64,000 nucleotides of DNA, taken from NCBI GenBank assembly GCA_035653615.1, contig DASRBN010000015.1:248001-312000 (forward strand), in the 5' to 3' direction. This DNA is from Ktedonobacteraceae bacterium. Lineage in GTDB: Bacteria; Chloroflexota; Ktedonobacteria; Ktedonobacterales; Ktedonobacteraceae. Positions within the stretch are counted from its first letter, which is position 1, and every line of letters starts with the position of its first letter. Below the pieces are notes generated by a model. It worked only from the letters and a program-made list of their open reading frames with translations. It did no database searches and was not told the origin of the DNA. Below are positions 45,929-55,485 of this stretch, one piece after another. The position numbers and the translations under genes are program-made.

Positions 45929-46756
45929 ATGGAAGAACAAATAGTTCAATATAACGAACATCCCCAGGTGGATGAAGAAAATACAACGGTATCAACGGCG
46001 CCGGCTCCCATGGTTGAGCGCGCTTTTCGTCTACTGGACATCTTGAGTGGCTCAGAAGAGGGGCTGATTCTCTCTGACCTTGCGCGCATGCTCAACATGA
46101 GCAAGGGCAGTGTGCATGGACTCCTCAAGACGCTGGAGAGCAGCGGAGCGGTCGAGCAGATAGAGGAGCGTCGTTATGTACTCGGCCCGCGCCTCTACGA
46201 TATTACACAGGCTTACATCCAACGTGCCGGTTTGCGTCATTTCGCTGTACCCGCCATGCGCAGGCTGGCGACAAAGAGCGGCGAGACGGTGTTTTTAGGC
46301 AGGATTGAGCAAAAAGGCGTGCGCATCATCGAGTGTATCGTGGATGAAGGAGAAACGACTTCTCTACACATCACTGCTCCGCGAGGCGCGCGCGTACACA
46401 TGCTGGCAGCTGCCACTGGCCCTCTCGTGCTGGCAAGCTGGCCGGCGGAACAACGCAAGGAGTATTTGCACGCTCAACCCCTGCCTCGCTTCACCGAACA
46501 TTCGATTTTAGACCCTCAACAATACCTGGCCCGCATAGAAGAGGCTATTCATAACGGTGTGAGTATTGACTACGAGGAATATCTTGCGGGCGTTAACGCG
46601 GTAGCTGCTCCAATTTATGGCGCAAGCGGAAGACTCATCGCTCTGCTCTGGATGGTTGGCTTCTCCTCGCGCTTCTCCGGCTCCGCTCTTGAACGCGCCG
46701 CAACTGAGTTGCGTGGCGAAGCAGAGGCGATCTCACGCTCTCTTGGCGCAGTATGA
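45929..46756 (+). CDS. IclR-family transcriptional regulator
   Basis: A 275-residue IclR regulator. The N-terminal winged helix-turn-helix (about 29-95) has VERAFRLLDILSGSEEGLIL and the recognition helix ARMLNMSKGSVHGLLKTLES. The effector-binding GAF-like domain (about 110-270) has SGETVFLGRIEQKGVRIIEC and GVSIDYEEYLAGVNAVAAPI. IclR proteins usually control nearby catabolic genes; the molybdenum-hydroxylase genes start 33 bases downstream in the same direction, so it is probably their regulator. No Shine-Dalgarno sequence precedes the ATG, in line with the leaderless promoter. Confidence 0.95.
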   Translation: MEEQIVQYNEHPQVDEENTTVSTAPAPMVERAFRLLDILSGSEEGLILSDLARMLNMSKGSVHGLLKTLESSGAVEQIEERRYVLGPRLYDITQAYIQRAGLRHFAVPAMRRLATKSGETVFLGRIEQKGVRIIECIVDEGETTSLHITAPRGARVHMLAAATGPLVLASWPAEQRKEYLHAQPLPRFTEHSILDPQQYLARIEEAIHNGVSIDYEEYLAGVNAVAAPIYGASGRLIALLWMVGFSSRFSGSALERAATELRGEAEAISRSLGAV

Positions 46757-46789
46757 TAAAGCTGCCACCGCTCAGGAAAGGAGGCCACA

Positions 46790-47269
46790 TTGCGTGAACT
46801 CATTACGCTACATGTGAATGGCGAACGCCGCGAAGTAGCAGTACTGCCACATCATACGCTGCTCGAAGTGCTGCGTGAAGATTTGGGATTGACCGGAACC
46901 AAACATGGCTGCGAGCTTGGCGAATGCGGTGCCTGTACAGTCCTGATTGACGGCATCCCTATGCTCTCATGCCTCACATTACCGCTAGAAGTGCAGGAAA
47001 GCGAGATCACCACTATCGAGGGCCTGGAACAAAACGGCAAACTCCATCCCCTCCAGGAGACGTTCGCCGAACTGGGCGCCGCGCAATGCGGATACTGCAC
47101 GCCGGGTATCCTGCTATCAGGCGCTGCTCTGTTGCAGGCAAACCCGCGGCCCACGCGCGAGCAAATCAAGGATGCGCTGGCGGGAAACCTCTGCCGCTGT
47201 ACTGGCTATACGAAAATCTACGAGGCGGTTGAATCCGCTGCCGAACGCATGCAGGGAGGCGTATCATGA
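46790..47269 (+). CDS. Molybdenum hydroxylase [2Fe-2S] subunit (HcrC/CoxS-like)
   Basis: A 159-residue iron-sulfur subunit. The plant-type [2Fe-2S] site uses Cys41, 46, 49 and 61 (GCELGECGACTVLIDG and LSC). The second, helical [2Fe-2S] site uses Cys100, 103, 135 and 137 (AAQCGYCTPGILLS and GNLCRCTGYTKIYEA). It passes electrons between the molybdenum and flavin subunits. The start is a TTG at 46790 with a perfect AAAGGAGG upstream. Its stop overlaps the next start by four bases. Confidence 0.96.
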   Translation: MRELITLHVNGERREVAVLPHHTLLEVLREDLGLTGTKHGCELGECGACTVLIDGIPMLSCLTLPLEVQESEITTIEGLEQNGKLHPLQETFAELGAAQCGYCTPGILLSGAALLQANPRPTREQIKDALAGNLCRCTGYTKIYEAVESAAERMQGGVS

Positions 47270-49818
47270 AGCAACAGCAAGACGAGCAAGTGCAAAAGGC
47301 TCATCCTCCATATAAGATCATCGGTACTCCGCGTCCGAAGGTCGATGCCTACAGCAAAGTAACCGGTCGCGCGCTCTATGCCGACGATATTATGCTGCCG
47401 CGCATGCTTTATGGACGACTCGTGCGCTCTCCCCATCCACATGCTCGCATTCTCTCCATCGATACGCATAAGGCTCTGGAATTGCCAGGCGTCATCGCCA
47501 TCATCACGGGTGAAGACCTGCCACAAAAATATGGCATTCTTCCCTCCAGCCAGGATGAGTACGCGCTGGCTATCGACAAGGTGCGCTACGTGGGCGACCC
47601 GGTCGTCGCGATTGCCGCGCTCGACCCCGATATCCTCGACGAAGCAGTCAAGCTCATCCAGGTTGAATACGAGGTGCTGCCCGCGCTGATGAGCATCGAT
47701 GAAGCGCTCGCGCATCCCGAGGTAAAAATCAATGATGAGGCGCGTATTGGCAACATTCACAAGGCCGTCTCCTACGAATTTGGTGGGGTCGAGGCCGGTT
47801 TTGCCGAAGCTGATTACATCCGCGAAGACTGGCTCTACTATGAGGGCAACAATCATGCTCCGATTGAAGCGCATGCCTGTGTCGCGAATTGGGAACCTAA
47901 TCCCAGCGATCCTGTTGGCGGCAAACTCACTCTCTGGTCTTCCACCCAGACCCCACACTATGTTCATCGTGAGTTGAGCAAGGTGCTGGGCATACCGCAA
48001 TCGCATATCCGTGTGATCGCGCCCAACGTCGGCGGTGGCTTTGGCGGCAAGAGCGATCCATTCTCGCATGAAATCTGCGCCGCCGAACTCTCGCGGCGCA
48101 CCGGCAGGCCCGTAAAAATTACCTGCACGCGCGAGGAAGTCTTCTTGATTCACCGGGGTCGCCATCCCGTCAAAATGTGGATCAAGACCGGCGTGAAGCG
48201 AGACGGCACGCTGACCGCCATGCACTTCCGCTCATTCCTGGATGGCGGCGCTTACGGTTCCTACGGCATAGCAACCACGTATTACACGGGCGCATTGCAG
48301 ACGGTGACATACAAGCTGCCCGCGTATAAGTTCGAGGGCATGCGCCTCTTCACCAATAAGCCGCCCTGTGGTCCAAAGCGCGGTCATGGAACGACGCAGC
48401 CGCGCTATGCTGTAGAAGTACACATGGATAAAATCGCGCACGACCTCGGCATGGACCCGGTTGAATTTCGCCGCCACAATCTGATTGAGCCATATACGCG
48501 CACCGTGAATGGATTGCGCATCACCAGCTGCGCGCTCGGTGAATGCCTCGACCAGGTCGTCGAACGCTCCGGTTGGAAAGATTTCCATTTGACAAAGCAA
48601 TCAGGAACATCCGATCAGCGAACTGACCATGCAGGCGCGAAATCCAATCAGACGACTAAGCGCGGGCTTGGATTGGCCGCTTCCTCTTATATTTGCGGCG
48701 CGGGCAAGCCCATCTACTGGAATGACCTGCCGCATTCGGCTGTGCAGATACGGCTTGATCGCGGCGGCGGTGTCACCGTCTACTGCGGCTCGACCGATAT
48801 TGGCCAGGGGTCTACCTCGATACTGGCGTACATCGTTGCCGAAGAATTGGGTATCCAGCCGGAACAGATTCACATGGAGACGGCAGATACGAGCCTGACG
48901 CCGGTTGATCTTGGCTCATATTCCAGCCGCGTCACCTTCATGGCTGGCAACGCCGCTATTGCCGCAGCCCGCAAACTGAAAGAGCAGCTTTTTTCGGTCG
49001 TTGCCGAACAGTTGCACACGCCGATTGAGCAACTGGAAAGCGCTGATGGCATGATCTTCGATACAAACGACCCCGGCAATACTCTGCCGTTCGTAAAAGC
49101 GGTGCAGCTGGCCGAAGCTCGTTATGGCGCGCTGGTAGCTGCCGGTTCTTATGCTCCACCGGAGGGCATTCACGGCGATTACAAGGGAGCCGGTGTCGGC
49201 CCTTCACCGGCCTATTCCTATTCAGCTTGCGTTGCTCAGGTAGCCGTCGATGTAGAGACAGGCGAGGTTATCGTAGAGAAGTTATGGATGGCGCACGACG
49301 TTGGACAGTCCATCAATCCCTTGCTGGTCGCGGGCCAGGTTGAGGGAGGCGCGTACATGGGTTATGGTGAAGCGCTCATGGAGCAGCAAATCTTCCGCAA
49401 GGGGCGACACAAAATACCCTCCCTGCTGGATTATAAGCTGGCTACCACCCTCGATACGCCCGAAATTGAGACCATCCTGGTCGAAGTACCCGACAGGGAA
49501 GGGCCGTTTGGGGGTAAGGAAGCAGGCCAGGGACCGCTAAATCCGGTCATTCCGGCAATTGCCAACGCTGTCTACGACGCTATTGGTGTGCGTATCGACG
49601 AGGTTCCCATTACGGCGGACAAGGTACTGAAGGCATTGAAAGCCAGGAGCCAGGAAAAAGGCGCCGGCCAACCACCCATCGTCAAGCCGGTCGAAATACC
49701 ATCTCCGTGGCCGACCCGCCTCATCAAATGGCAGCCTGAAGAGATTGAACTGGCACGCAGCAATGGCAATGGGCAGCATACGGATATGAGAGTTGCGGCA
49801 AAAGGAGGACAATCCTGA
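47266..49818 (+). CDS. Molybdenum hydroxylase large subunit (HcrA-like, xanthine dehydrogenase family)
   Basis: An 850-residue catalytic subunit binding the molybdopterin cofactor. N-terminal part: KIIGTPRPKVDAYSKVTGRA and RMLYGRLVRSPHPHARIL. Cofactor motifs are VIAPNVGGGFGGKSD, CGPKRGHGTTQPRYAVEVHM, YCGSTDIGQGSTSI and the late GGKEAGQGPLNPVIPAIANA, with Glu752 as the catalytic base. The KEAGxG form resembles 4-hydroxybenzoyl-CoA reductase alpha rather than CO dehydrogenase, whose AYRCSFR loop is absent. An insert of about 20 polar residues near 445-462 (DQRTDHAGAK) is unusual. Its start lies inside the stop of the iron-sulfur gene. Substrate is inferred only. Confidence 0.9.
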   Translation: MKQQQDEQVQKAHPPYKIIGTPRPKVDAYSKVTGRALYADDIMLPRMLYGRLVRSPHPHARILSIDTHKALELPGVIAIITGEDLPQKYGILPSSQDEYALAIDKVRYVGDPVVAIAALDPDILDEAVKLIQVEYEVLPALMSIDEALAHPEVKINDEARIGNIHKAVSYEFGGVEAGFAEADYIREDWLYYEGNNHAPIEAHACVANWEPNPSDPVGGKLTLWSSTQTPHYVHRELSKVLGIPQSHIRVIAPNVGGGFGGKSDPFSHEICAAELSRRTGRPVKITCTREEVFLIHRGRHPVKMWIKTGVKRDGTLTAMHFRSFLDGGAYGSYGIATTYYTGALQTVTYKLPAYKFEGMRLFTNKPPCGPKRGHGTTQPRYAVEVHMDKIAHDLGMDPVEFRRHNLIEPYTRTVNGLRITSCALGECLDQVVERSGWKDFHLTKQSGTSDQRTDHAGAKSNQTTKRGLGLAASSYICGAGKPIYWNDLPHSAVQIRLDRGGGVTVYCGSTDIGQGSTSILAYIVAEELGIQPEQIHMETADTSLTPVDLGSYSSRVTFMAGNAAIAAARKLKEQLFSVVAEQLHTPIEQLESADGMIFDTNDPGNTLPFVKAVQLAEARYGALVAAGSYAPPEGIHGDYKGAGVGPSPAYSYSACVAQVAVDVETGEVIVEKLWMAHDVGQSINPLLVAGQVEGGAYMGYGEALMEQQIFRKGRHKIPSLLDYKLATTLDTPEIETILVEVPDREGPFGGKEAGQGPLNPVIPAIANAVYDAIGVRIDEVPITADKVLKALKARSQEKGAGQPPIVKPVEIPSPWPTRLIKWQPEEIELARSNGNGQHTDMRVAAKGGQS

Positions 49819-50822
49819 TGCTGCGACTTCCACCTTTTCGTTATCTTGCTCCACGCAATCTCGAAGAAGCTACGGAAATGCTGGCGCGAGAAGGGGAGCA
49901 GGCCATGCTCGTCGCAGGCGGCACCGACCTGTATCCCAATATGAAACGCCGCCAGTTCACACCGCCGGTTTTGATCGGCTTGCGCGGCATCGCATCGCTG
50001 AAGGGCATTAGCGGCTCGCCTGAACAGGGTTTGAGCATCGGAGCAGGCACAACACTTACAACGATTGCCGAGCATCCGGTTATTCAGCAGCATTATGCCG
50101 CGCTGGCTATCGCCGCAGGTTCGGTCTCGACGCCACAGTTACGTAATGCAGGCACTCTCGGTGGCAACCTGCTGCTGGATACGCGCTGCAACTACTACAA
50201 TCAGACAGAATTCTGGCGGCAATCGATTGGCTATTGCATGAAGAAGGATGGGGATATTTGCCTGGTAGCTCCGGGAAGCCCGCGCTGCTGGGCCATCTCT
50301 TCGGCGGACACTGCCCCTGTACTGGTCAGCCTGGAAGCGACGGTACGCCTGGTAAGCGCGCGGGGCGAGCGTGTTTTGCCGGTACGAGATCTGTTTCGCG
50401 ACGACGGCATGCATCCCTATACAAAAGCTGCCGATGAAATACTGAGCGAAATTATCCTTCCTCCCGCCGGTAACTGGCATAGCACCTACATGAAGCTGCG
50501 CCGCCGGGGTTCATTTGATTTTCCTATCCTTGGCGTCGCGGCAGCGCTGCGTTTCGCGCATGATGGTAATGTAGCGGACGCGCGCATCACCCTGGGAGCC
50601 GTCGCCTCTCATCCCGTCGAAGCAAAGGAAGCAGCCGCATTGTTAGTGGGACAGCGCCTGACTCCTGAAGTCATCGATGCGGCAGCCGCCAGCGCGGCGA
50701 AGCGCTCAAAGCCGTTGGATAATGCCGACCTGACGATAAACTATCGAAAACAGGTGACAACGGTATATGTTCGCCGCGCATTGAATGACTTGGTGCAGCG
50801 GGCAGACAAAGAGGGCCGATAA
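49818..50822 (+). CDS. Molybdenum hydroxylase FAD subunit with extra [4Fe-4S] site (HcrB-like)
   Basis: A 334-residue FAD-binding subunit. FAD motifs: MLVAGGTDLYPNMKRR and IGAGTTLTTIA, then TPQLRNAGTLGGNLLLDTRC. A loop from about residue 121 to 160 carries Cys124, 140, 148 and 157. As I recall, the spacing 16-8-9 equals that of the four cysteines that bind the additional [4Fe-4S] cluster in HcrB of 4-hydroxybenzoyl-CoA reductase. CO dehydrogenase and xanthine dehydrogenase lack this loop. The start shares one base with the previous stop (TGATG). The last two codons and the stop come from a dispersed repeat. Confidence 0.92.
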   Translation: MLRLPPFRYLAPRNLEEATEMLAREGEQAMLVAGGTDLYPNMKRRQFTPPVLIGLRGIASLKGISGSPEQGLSIGAGTTLTTIAEHPVIQQHYAALAIAAGSVSTPQLRNAGTLGGNLLLDTRCNYYNQTEFWRQSIGYCMKKDGDICLVAPGSPRCWAISSADTAPVLVSLEATVRLVSARGERVLPVRDLFRDDGMHPYTKAADEILSEIILPPAGNWHSTYMKLRRRGSFDFPILGVAAALRFAHDGNVADARITLGAVASHPVEAKEAAALLVGQRLTPEVIDAAAASAAKRSKPLDNADLTINYRKQVTTVYVRRALNDLVQRADKEGR

Positions 50823-50830
50823 ATCGGCCC
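50813..50830. repeat. Palindromic repeat overlapping the stop codon of the FAD subunit gene
   Basis: GGGCCGAT (50813-50820) and ATCGGCCC (50823-50830) form an 8-bp palindrome. It belongs to the family at 16815 and 24874 and supplies the terminal codons Gly-Arg and the TAA of the coding sequence. Confidence 0.8.
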
Positions 50831-50870
50831 CGCGCGAACCCTATGGTCGCGCTACCAGAAACCACGAATT

Positions 50871-52235
50871 CTAACTCCAATCAATACTGTTGGGATCGAC
50901 CTGCACATAGCCCGGACAGTTCCGTTGCTTTAAAATCAGCGGTGGCAAGGGATTCTGATTGAAATTGAAGGCGCCAATCAGATTATTTGCGGACTGATCC
51001 AGTCCCCCGAGCGATGGCAAGTTCAGAATGGTTTCCGTGAACTTGAGCATGGAGGAGAAATTGTACTGAGTCGAGTCAACGTAATGCGGCTTCGCATAGG
51101 GCGAGATGACGATTAAAGGCGCGCGCAGGCCATACTCGATGTACTTATTGGGGCCAACCGGCGGCACCACGTGATCATAGAAGCCACCAAAGTCATCCCA
51201 GGTCAGGAAGATGGCGGTACTATTCCAGAGCGACTTGTTGTTCATGACGGCGTTAATTTCCTGCACCGTAAAGTTCTCACCCTGGCACACACTCTGTCCA
51301 GGATGATCGCTGTACTTGTGTGGCTGCACGAGCCAGCTGACGGTGGGAAGATTGCCATTGGCGGCATCCTTGACAAACTGCGTGTAGTCGGCCATATGCT
51401 GCTTCCAGAGACCGGAATCGCGGACACTCTTGATAGCATCATACGCGTTCCACTCATAGCCGTCCTGTCCGTAGAGCGGTGCATACTCTGTCCAGGAAAT
51501 GCCTTTCTGACTCAGTAAATCACCCATAGATTCAAAATCTGAAAAACAAGGGTAAGGATGCGTGATATTGCCATTTGAATGAATCTCCTGGACGGTAGTA
51601 CCGGAAGGAGAGTCGCAACCCCATTTCAACACGTGCCCCCCATTTGGAATTCTAGGAATATCACTGGCATCATCATCCTCTGCCGCGATGGAGAAGATAT
51701 GGTTGGGGAAGCTGTTTGAGTCGATATTATAAAAGAAGTGATCGGGCAGGGCAAAGGTCTGCGCGTACTGCCAATAGTTGGGGATATCGGACTGGTACAT
51801 CTGGGAATCGGCTTCGTCCGTCTTTTTGCCATTGATATACTGCTCAGCACCGGGAATCAGTGAGAACCCATCCATCTTCCCATGATCATAGCCCTTCAAA
51901 AAATCAGTATGGGTATGGCCGATATCAAAGAAAAGCTGGTCAGGCTGGTGGTTCAGAGGTTGTATCTGCCCCTTTTTGTTTTTGTAAGTGGTCGCTCCAT
52001 CAGCACCAGGAAAGGTACCGAAATAGTTATCAAACGTCCTGTTCTCTTTAACGATGATGATGATATGTTTGATGGGATAGGATGCCTGAGGAGCTGCCTT
52101 GGCCGACTGCGAATTAAGCACCGGCCCGATGGCCACAAGCACAAGCAGCATGGGAAGGATACTTAACAACCGGGTTTTGTTCGATATCCCATACCTTCGC
52201 CAGAAGGTATGTTCTTGTTTCTGCTGTTGAAACAT
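50871..52235 (-). CDS. Secreted phosphoesterase, phospholipase C/acid phosphatase family (paralog 3)
   Basis: A 454-residue exported enzyme, closely similar to the gene at 55486. A signal peptide with [20 protein letters not shown] ends near SAKAAPQA. The metal-site start is [20 protein letters not shown]. Shared blocks with the 55486 paralog include [55 protein letters not shown] and [20 protein letters not shown]. The start at 52235 is chosen because AAGGG lies six bases upstream; an alternative ATG two codons earlier abuts it. Substrate unknown; the role may be organic-phosphate scavenging. Confidence 0.92.
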   Translation of the reverse strand: MFQQQKQEHTFWRRYGISNKTRLLSILPMLLVLVAIGPVLNSQSAKAAPQASYPIKHIIIIVKENRTFDNYFGTFPGADGATTYKNKKGQIQPLNHQPDQLFFDIGHTHTDFLKGYDHGKMDGFSLIPGAEQYINGKKTDEADSQMYQSDIPNYWQYAQTFALPDHFFYNIDSNSFPNHIFSIAAEDDDASDIPRIPNGGHVLKWGCDSPSGTTVQEIHSNGNITHPYPCFSDFESMGDLLSQKGISWTEYAPLYGQDGYEWNAYDAIKSVRDSGLWKQHMADYTQFVKDAANGNLPTVSWLVQPHKYSDHPGQSVCQGENFTVQEINAVMNNKSLWNSTAIFLTWDDFGGFYDHVVPPVGPNKYIEYGLRAPLIVISPYAKPHYVDSTQYNFSSMLKFTETILNLPSLGGLDQSANNLIGAFNFNQNPLPPLILKQRNCPGYVQVDPNSIDWS

Positions 52236-52693
52236 GCTCATCCCTTTCAAATAAAAGTTGCCCGCCTGGCAATCCATGCTCATGAGAGCCGTTTCTTCAT
52301 CCGGTAGGATAACGAAGATGGGGAAATGAACGCTCAAAAGAGGCATAGGACGACCACCATGCCACCCTGATACCTCATACATGATCGCTATGATCTCCCC
52401 CAGACATAGCCGACGGACTTGAAAAAGGGGCAGATAGCACCCTTATGTTTAATGTTCAGGACATTCCAGGCAGATATGTCCTTCAAGTTCATCTGTAAGT
52501 TTAACTGAAAAATAGCCAGATGTAAAGTAGTGAAATTACGCATTCCATTTTAACAACCATCTAGCTGCCGGTAGGTTGCCGCCACCTGTGATTCTCTGTT
52601 CTCTAAAGGACAGATCAAACCAGGATTCGTGAGTCCTCAATTATCACTGGGCGATCAGCCTATGAAGCTGATTGCTGGTCGATGAAATGAGAC
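52236..52693. other. Divergent intergenic region with a motif shared with 55148-55485
   Basis: No gene seen. ATATGTCCTTCAA at 52474-52486 recurs exactly at 55178-55190, the other divergent spacer next to a closely related phosphoesterase. GGACAGAT near 52610 has a counterpart near 55250. A common regulator site is possible. Confidence 0.35.
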
Positions 52694-52723
52694 TTGACAC
52701 TCAGCAATTCTTCTTTGTATTAT
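52694..52723 (+). promoter_or_regulatory. Promoter of the DUF4388-like gene
   Basis: TTGACA (52694-52699), an 18-base spacer and TATTAT (52718-52723). Predicted transcription start is about 52730, some 20 bases before the GTG at 52749. Confidence 0.65.
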
Positions 52724-52748
52724 GCAACGAGAGCGATATTAAGTACTT

Positions 52749-53615
52749 GTGCAATATCTTTTACGCTCGCGCAATTTTGAGAGGCCGGTGAAATTAACTG
52801 TGAGTCAGGTTCATTCAAGGCGCTTTTCATGGCAAGGTTCCTTACGCGACCTGGCCGTGATTGTGAATACAATCCGGCACTCGCGCGCCTATGGCCGCCT
52901 GACTCTGCGTAACATGGACCGGATCGGCGTGGCTCATCTCTACTTCCGCGCAGGCAAACTTGAGTATATTCTCAGCGGTCGAGGGGGTGCGAACGCAACG
53001 CTGGTTGAACTCCGTGCATGGAAACGAGCCACGGCGCGTTTTGAGCGAGGCACCTTTCCGGTAAAAGGCGAGCCGATCAATGATGCACAAGAGCAGGCTT
53101 TTGATGCATTACTTATTCTGTTGCAAAGAGAGGGTGTGATTGAAACGCCACGCGTTGTTGAAGGTGGATTGATGGCATCGGCGGAGGTGAAGCAATTGAT
53201 TACGCCCCAGGAATGGCAGGTGCTGGTCGAGGGAACGCGCAGGGTGTCGCTGGCAGTGGTTCATTTAATAGGACCGCAGGAGGCTCTGGCCGTGCTGCGC
53301 GATATTCTGGATGACTGCTCCTCGGCATTTCCGGCTTTTGCCAGTTTGCAGATTGCACCCGGTGGCTACCTCTCGGTTGCCGATATGTCGCAGCTCGACC
53401 GCCTGCCTAGACAGGAAGTACTCGAAGGCTTCGCGGCGTTAATCGCTACCTGCCAGTATTTCTGCGCACCTATCATTGGCGAGCAAGAAGCCCATAAACT
53501 GATGATCCAGGCATTGTCCGATATTGGTCCTGCACTCGTCAACCTGGGCGTATTCGTGATCGACTATGCGCTGCTCTCTCCACGTGCCTTACCTGAAGGC
53601 AACCAGGCAGGGTAG
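52749..53615 (+). CDS. DUF4388 (PATAN-like) domain protein
   Basis: A 288-residue cytoplasmic protein. Residues about 30-100 resemble the DUF4388/PATAN domain found in bacterial signalling proteins: GSLRDLAVIVNTIRHSRAYG, HLYFRAGKLEYILSGRGGAN and ATARFERGTFP. The remaining 180 residues are mostly helical (GPQEALAVLRDILDDCSSAF) and unassigned. The start is uncertain: a GTG at 52749 fits the promoter placed 26 bases upstream but has no clear Shine-Dalgarno; GTGs near 52788 and 52801 are alternatives. It is convergent with the MFS gene, 11 bases apart. Confidence 0.6.
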   Translation: MQYLLRSRNFERPVKLTVSQVHSRRFSWQGSLRDLAVIVNTIRHSRAYGRLTLRNMDRIGVAHLYFRAGKLEYILSGRGGANATLVELRAWKRATARFERGTFPVKGEPINDAQEQAFDALLILLQREGVIETPRVVEGGLMASAEVKQLITPQEWQVLVEGTRRVSLAVVHLIGPQEALAVLRDILDDCSSAFPAFASLQIAPGGYLSVADMSQLDRLPRQEVLEGFAALIATCQYFCAPIIGEQEAHKLMIQALSDIGPALVNLGVFVIDYALLSPRALPEGNQAG

Positions 53616-53626
53616 ATCATTTTATT

Positions 53627-55147
53627 TCAGTCTCCCCCTTTCACCGGCTGTTCCGAAAGGGTTGTTTCTTTTGAAGTCAATGGAGGCTCAGCAGCTATAG
53701 GAGCTACAGTACGACGCCTATCCTCGCGAATGACTGAGAACAGGATGGCGAGGAAACAGATACAGGCCGAGGCAATGAAAGCATGCGTCATCCCGCCCGT
53801 GAATATGGCAGAGATGGCGGGCTGCAGGTGGCCCACTGTGCCAAGGAAGACAGCATTCACCAGCGCAGGTGGCATTGAAGCCGCTGCAACTGCTAGCGCG
53901 AGCGCAAAGCTACACACCATACCAACATTGCGCATCGTATTCAGCGTGGCGGCGGCTACACCCAGCCGGTTGCGTGGCGCGGCTCCCATGGTCGTACTGG
54001 TATTTGGCGACCAGAAGAAAGCACTGCCAAGCCCCATCAGGCCGAGCGCTACCGCCAGCATCAGATAAGATGTGGTGGGAGTCAGAAAAACCAGCATCAA
54101 CAGGGCCAGCATTTGAAGCACCAGCCCTACCGTCGCTGGAGTCGTTCCGTGGAAACGATCATGGTCTGCCCAGCGCCCCCCAAGAGGCCCAAAAACTGAG
54201 GTCATCACCGGCAAGGGCAGGATGAGAAACGCCGCCGTCAGAGGGCTATATCCTCGTACACCCTGCAAGTAAAAAATCAGCAGGAATTGCACGGCAAAAA
54301 CGGCCAGGGATTGCAGTGTCGCCGCGGCAACAGAAAAGGCATAGCGACGGCGCGTAAAGAGATTCAAATCCAGCATCGGGAACGCCACATGCCGCTCCCA
54401 GAAGAAGAAGGCGACAAAAGCAATGATGGTGATTGCATAGAGCGCAAGTTCAGAAGGAGCCAGCCAACCCGCCCCAATGCTTCCGGTTAGCGCGAGCAAT
54501 AGAGCGATCAATCCTATACAGAAGAGGAACGAGCCGAACAGATCGAAACGCTCCCCGCGAGGATTCGGCGCGATATCGTGCAAAAGCAGGAAAGCGGCAA
54601 CAGTCGCAATAATGCCGATGGGGAGATTCACCAGAAAAATCCAGCGCCAGCTTGCGACCGCCAGGATGAATCCGCCAAGCACCGGGCCAAGCACGCTGCC
54701 CGCACCCCAGGTGACGGCGTTAAAGCCCATCGCCTGTCCTCGCTGCTCCGCGGGAAAGACCTCTGTAATGATCGCCATGGCATTTGCGGAAAGCATAGCG
54801 CCGCCCACTCCCTGGATGACACGGGAGCCAATCAACATAGTATCACTCTGGGCCAGGCCACAGAGGACAGAGCCAATCGTGAAGACAATAAATCCAAGAT
54901 TATACATTCTTACACGACCAAACATATCCGCCATACGGCCAAAGGTGAGTTGCAGGATCGTACTCACGATGAGATATCCCATAATCACCCATGTCATGCG
55001 TACAAGATCGGAATGCAGGTCCTGGAGCATATTTGGCAGCGCCAGGATCACAATCGTAGAGTCAATTGCGACCATGAGCGAACCAATCGTAGTAACTGAA
55101 AGCGCGACCCATTTGTAAGCAGGTTTTTTGACGAGCAACATCTTCAA
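53627..55147 (-). CDS. MFS drug:H+ antiporter, DHA2 (EmrB/QacA) type
   Basis: A 506-residue, 14-helix facilitator. TM1 carries GSLMVAIDSTIVILALPNML, motif A is TFGRMADMFGRVRMYNLGFI, and motif C region is GPVLGGFILAVASWRWIFLV. A Lys/Glu-rich cytoplasmic tail ends the protein. The start is either a TTG at 55147 (GGAAGGAAG five bases upstream) or the ATG at 55141. It lies between two phosphoesterase genes but has no clear functional link. It is distinct from the DHA2 protein at 10349. Confidence 0.92.
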   Translation of the reverse strand: MKMLLVKKPAYKWVALSVTTIGSLMVAIDSTIVILALPNMLQDLHSDLVRMTWVIMGYLIVSTILQLTFGRMADMFGRVRMYNLGFIVFTIGSVLCGLAQSDTMLIGSRVIQGVGGAMLSANAMAIITEVFPAEQRGQAMGFNAVTWGAGSVLGPVLGGFILAVASWRWIFLVNLPIGIIATVAAFLLLHDIAPNPRGERFDLFGSFLFCIGLIALLLALTGSIGAGWLAPSELALYAITIIAFVAFFFWERHVAFPMLDLNLFTRRRYAFSVAAATLQSLAVFAVQFLLIFYLQGVRGYSPLTAAFLILPLPVMTSVFGPLGGRWADHDRFHGTTPATVGLVLQMLALLMLVFLTPTTSYLMLAVALGLMGLGSAFFWSPNTSTTMGAAPRNRLGVAAATLNTMRNVGMVCSFALALAVAAASMPPALVNAVFLGTVGHLQPAISAIFTGGMTHAFIASACICFLAILFSVIREDRRRTVAPIAAEPPLTSKETTLSEQPVKGGD

Positions 55148-55485
55148 CCAGTCTTCCTTCCAGAAAGTTCGTAACTAATATGTCCTTCAATTATATCAAA
55201 TGATGCACCCTTTACTGTACCAAAAGGAACGGTCAACATCCCCTGTCCTTTTGGACAGATTCTCCTGCGCCTGGCACGAGCATCACAAAAGAATCAGGCA
55301 ATCGCTGGCCTTTACTTTCAGGTTTTTTTCGGCTACACTTGTTGCTGTACTTATGGAACCAACGATAAGTACAGGAGATTCTGGAAGGCCACTCCTCTTT
55401 TCCAGGAACTTGCTGGTGGGGTTACTACATACCATGTATTTTGTAGGTGACGACACTTCATTCAGAGCTTTGAAAGGTCGGGAAG
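55148..55485. other. Divergent intergenic region, no gene seen
   Basis: 338 bases between the MFS and phosphoesterase genes. Contains ATATGTCCTTCAA (55178-55190, also at 52474) and the palindrome CTGTCC-TTTT-GGACAG near 55242-55257. No clear coding frame. Confidence 0.4.

Noticed and set aside
47218-48225. 335-codon minus-strand frame opposite the molybdenum-hydroxylase large subunit
   Set aside because: The plus strand encodes strongly conserved cofactor motifs; the minus frame is a by-product of codon bias.
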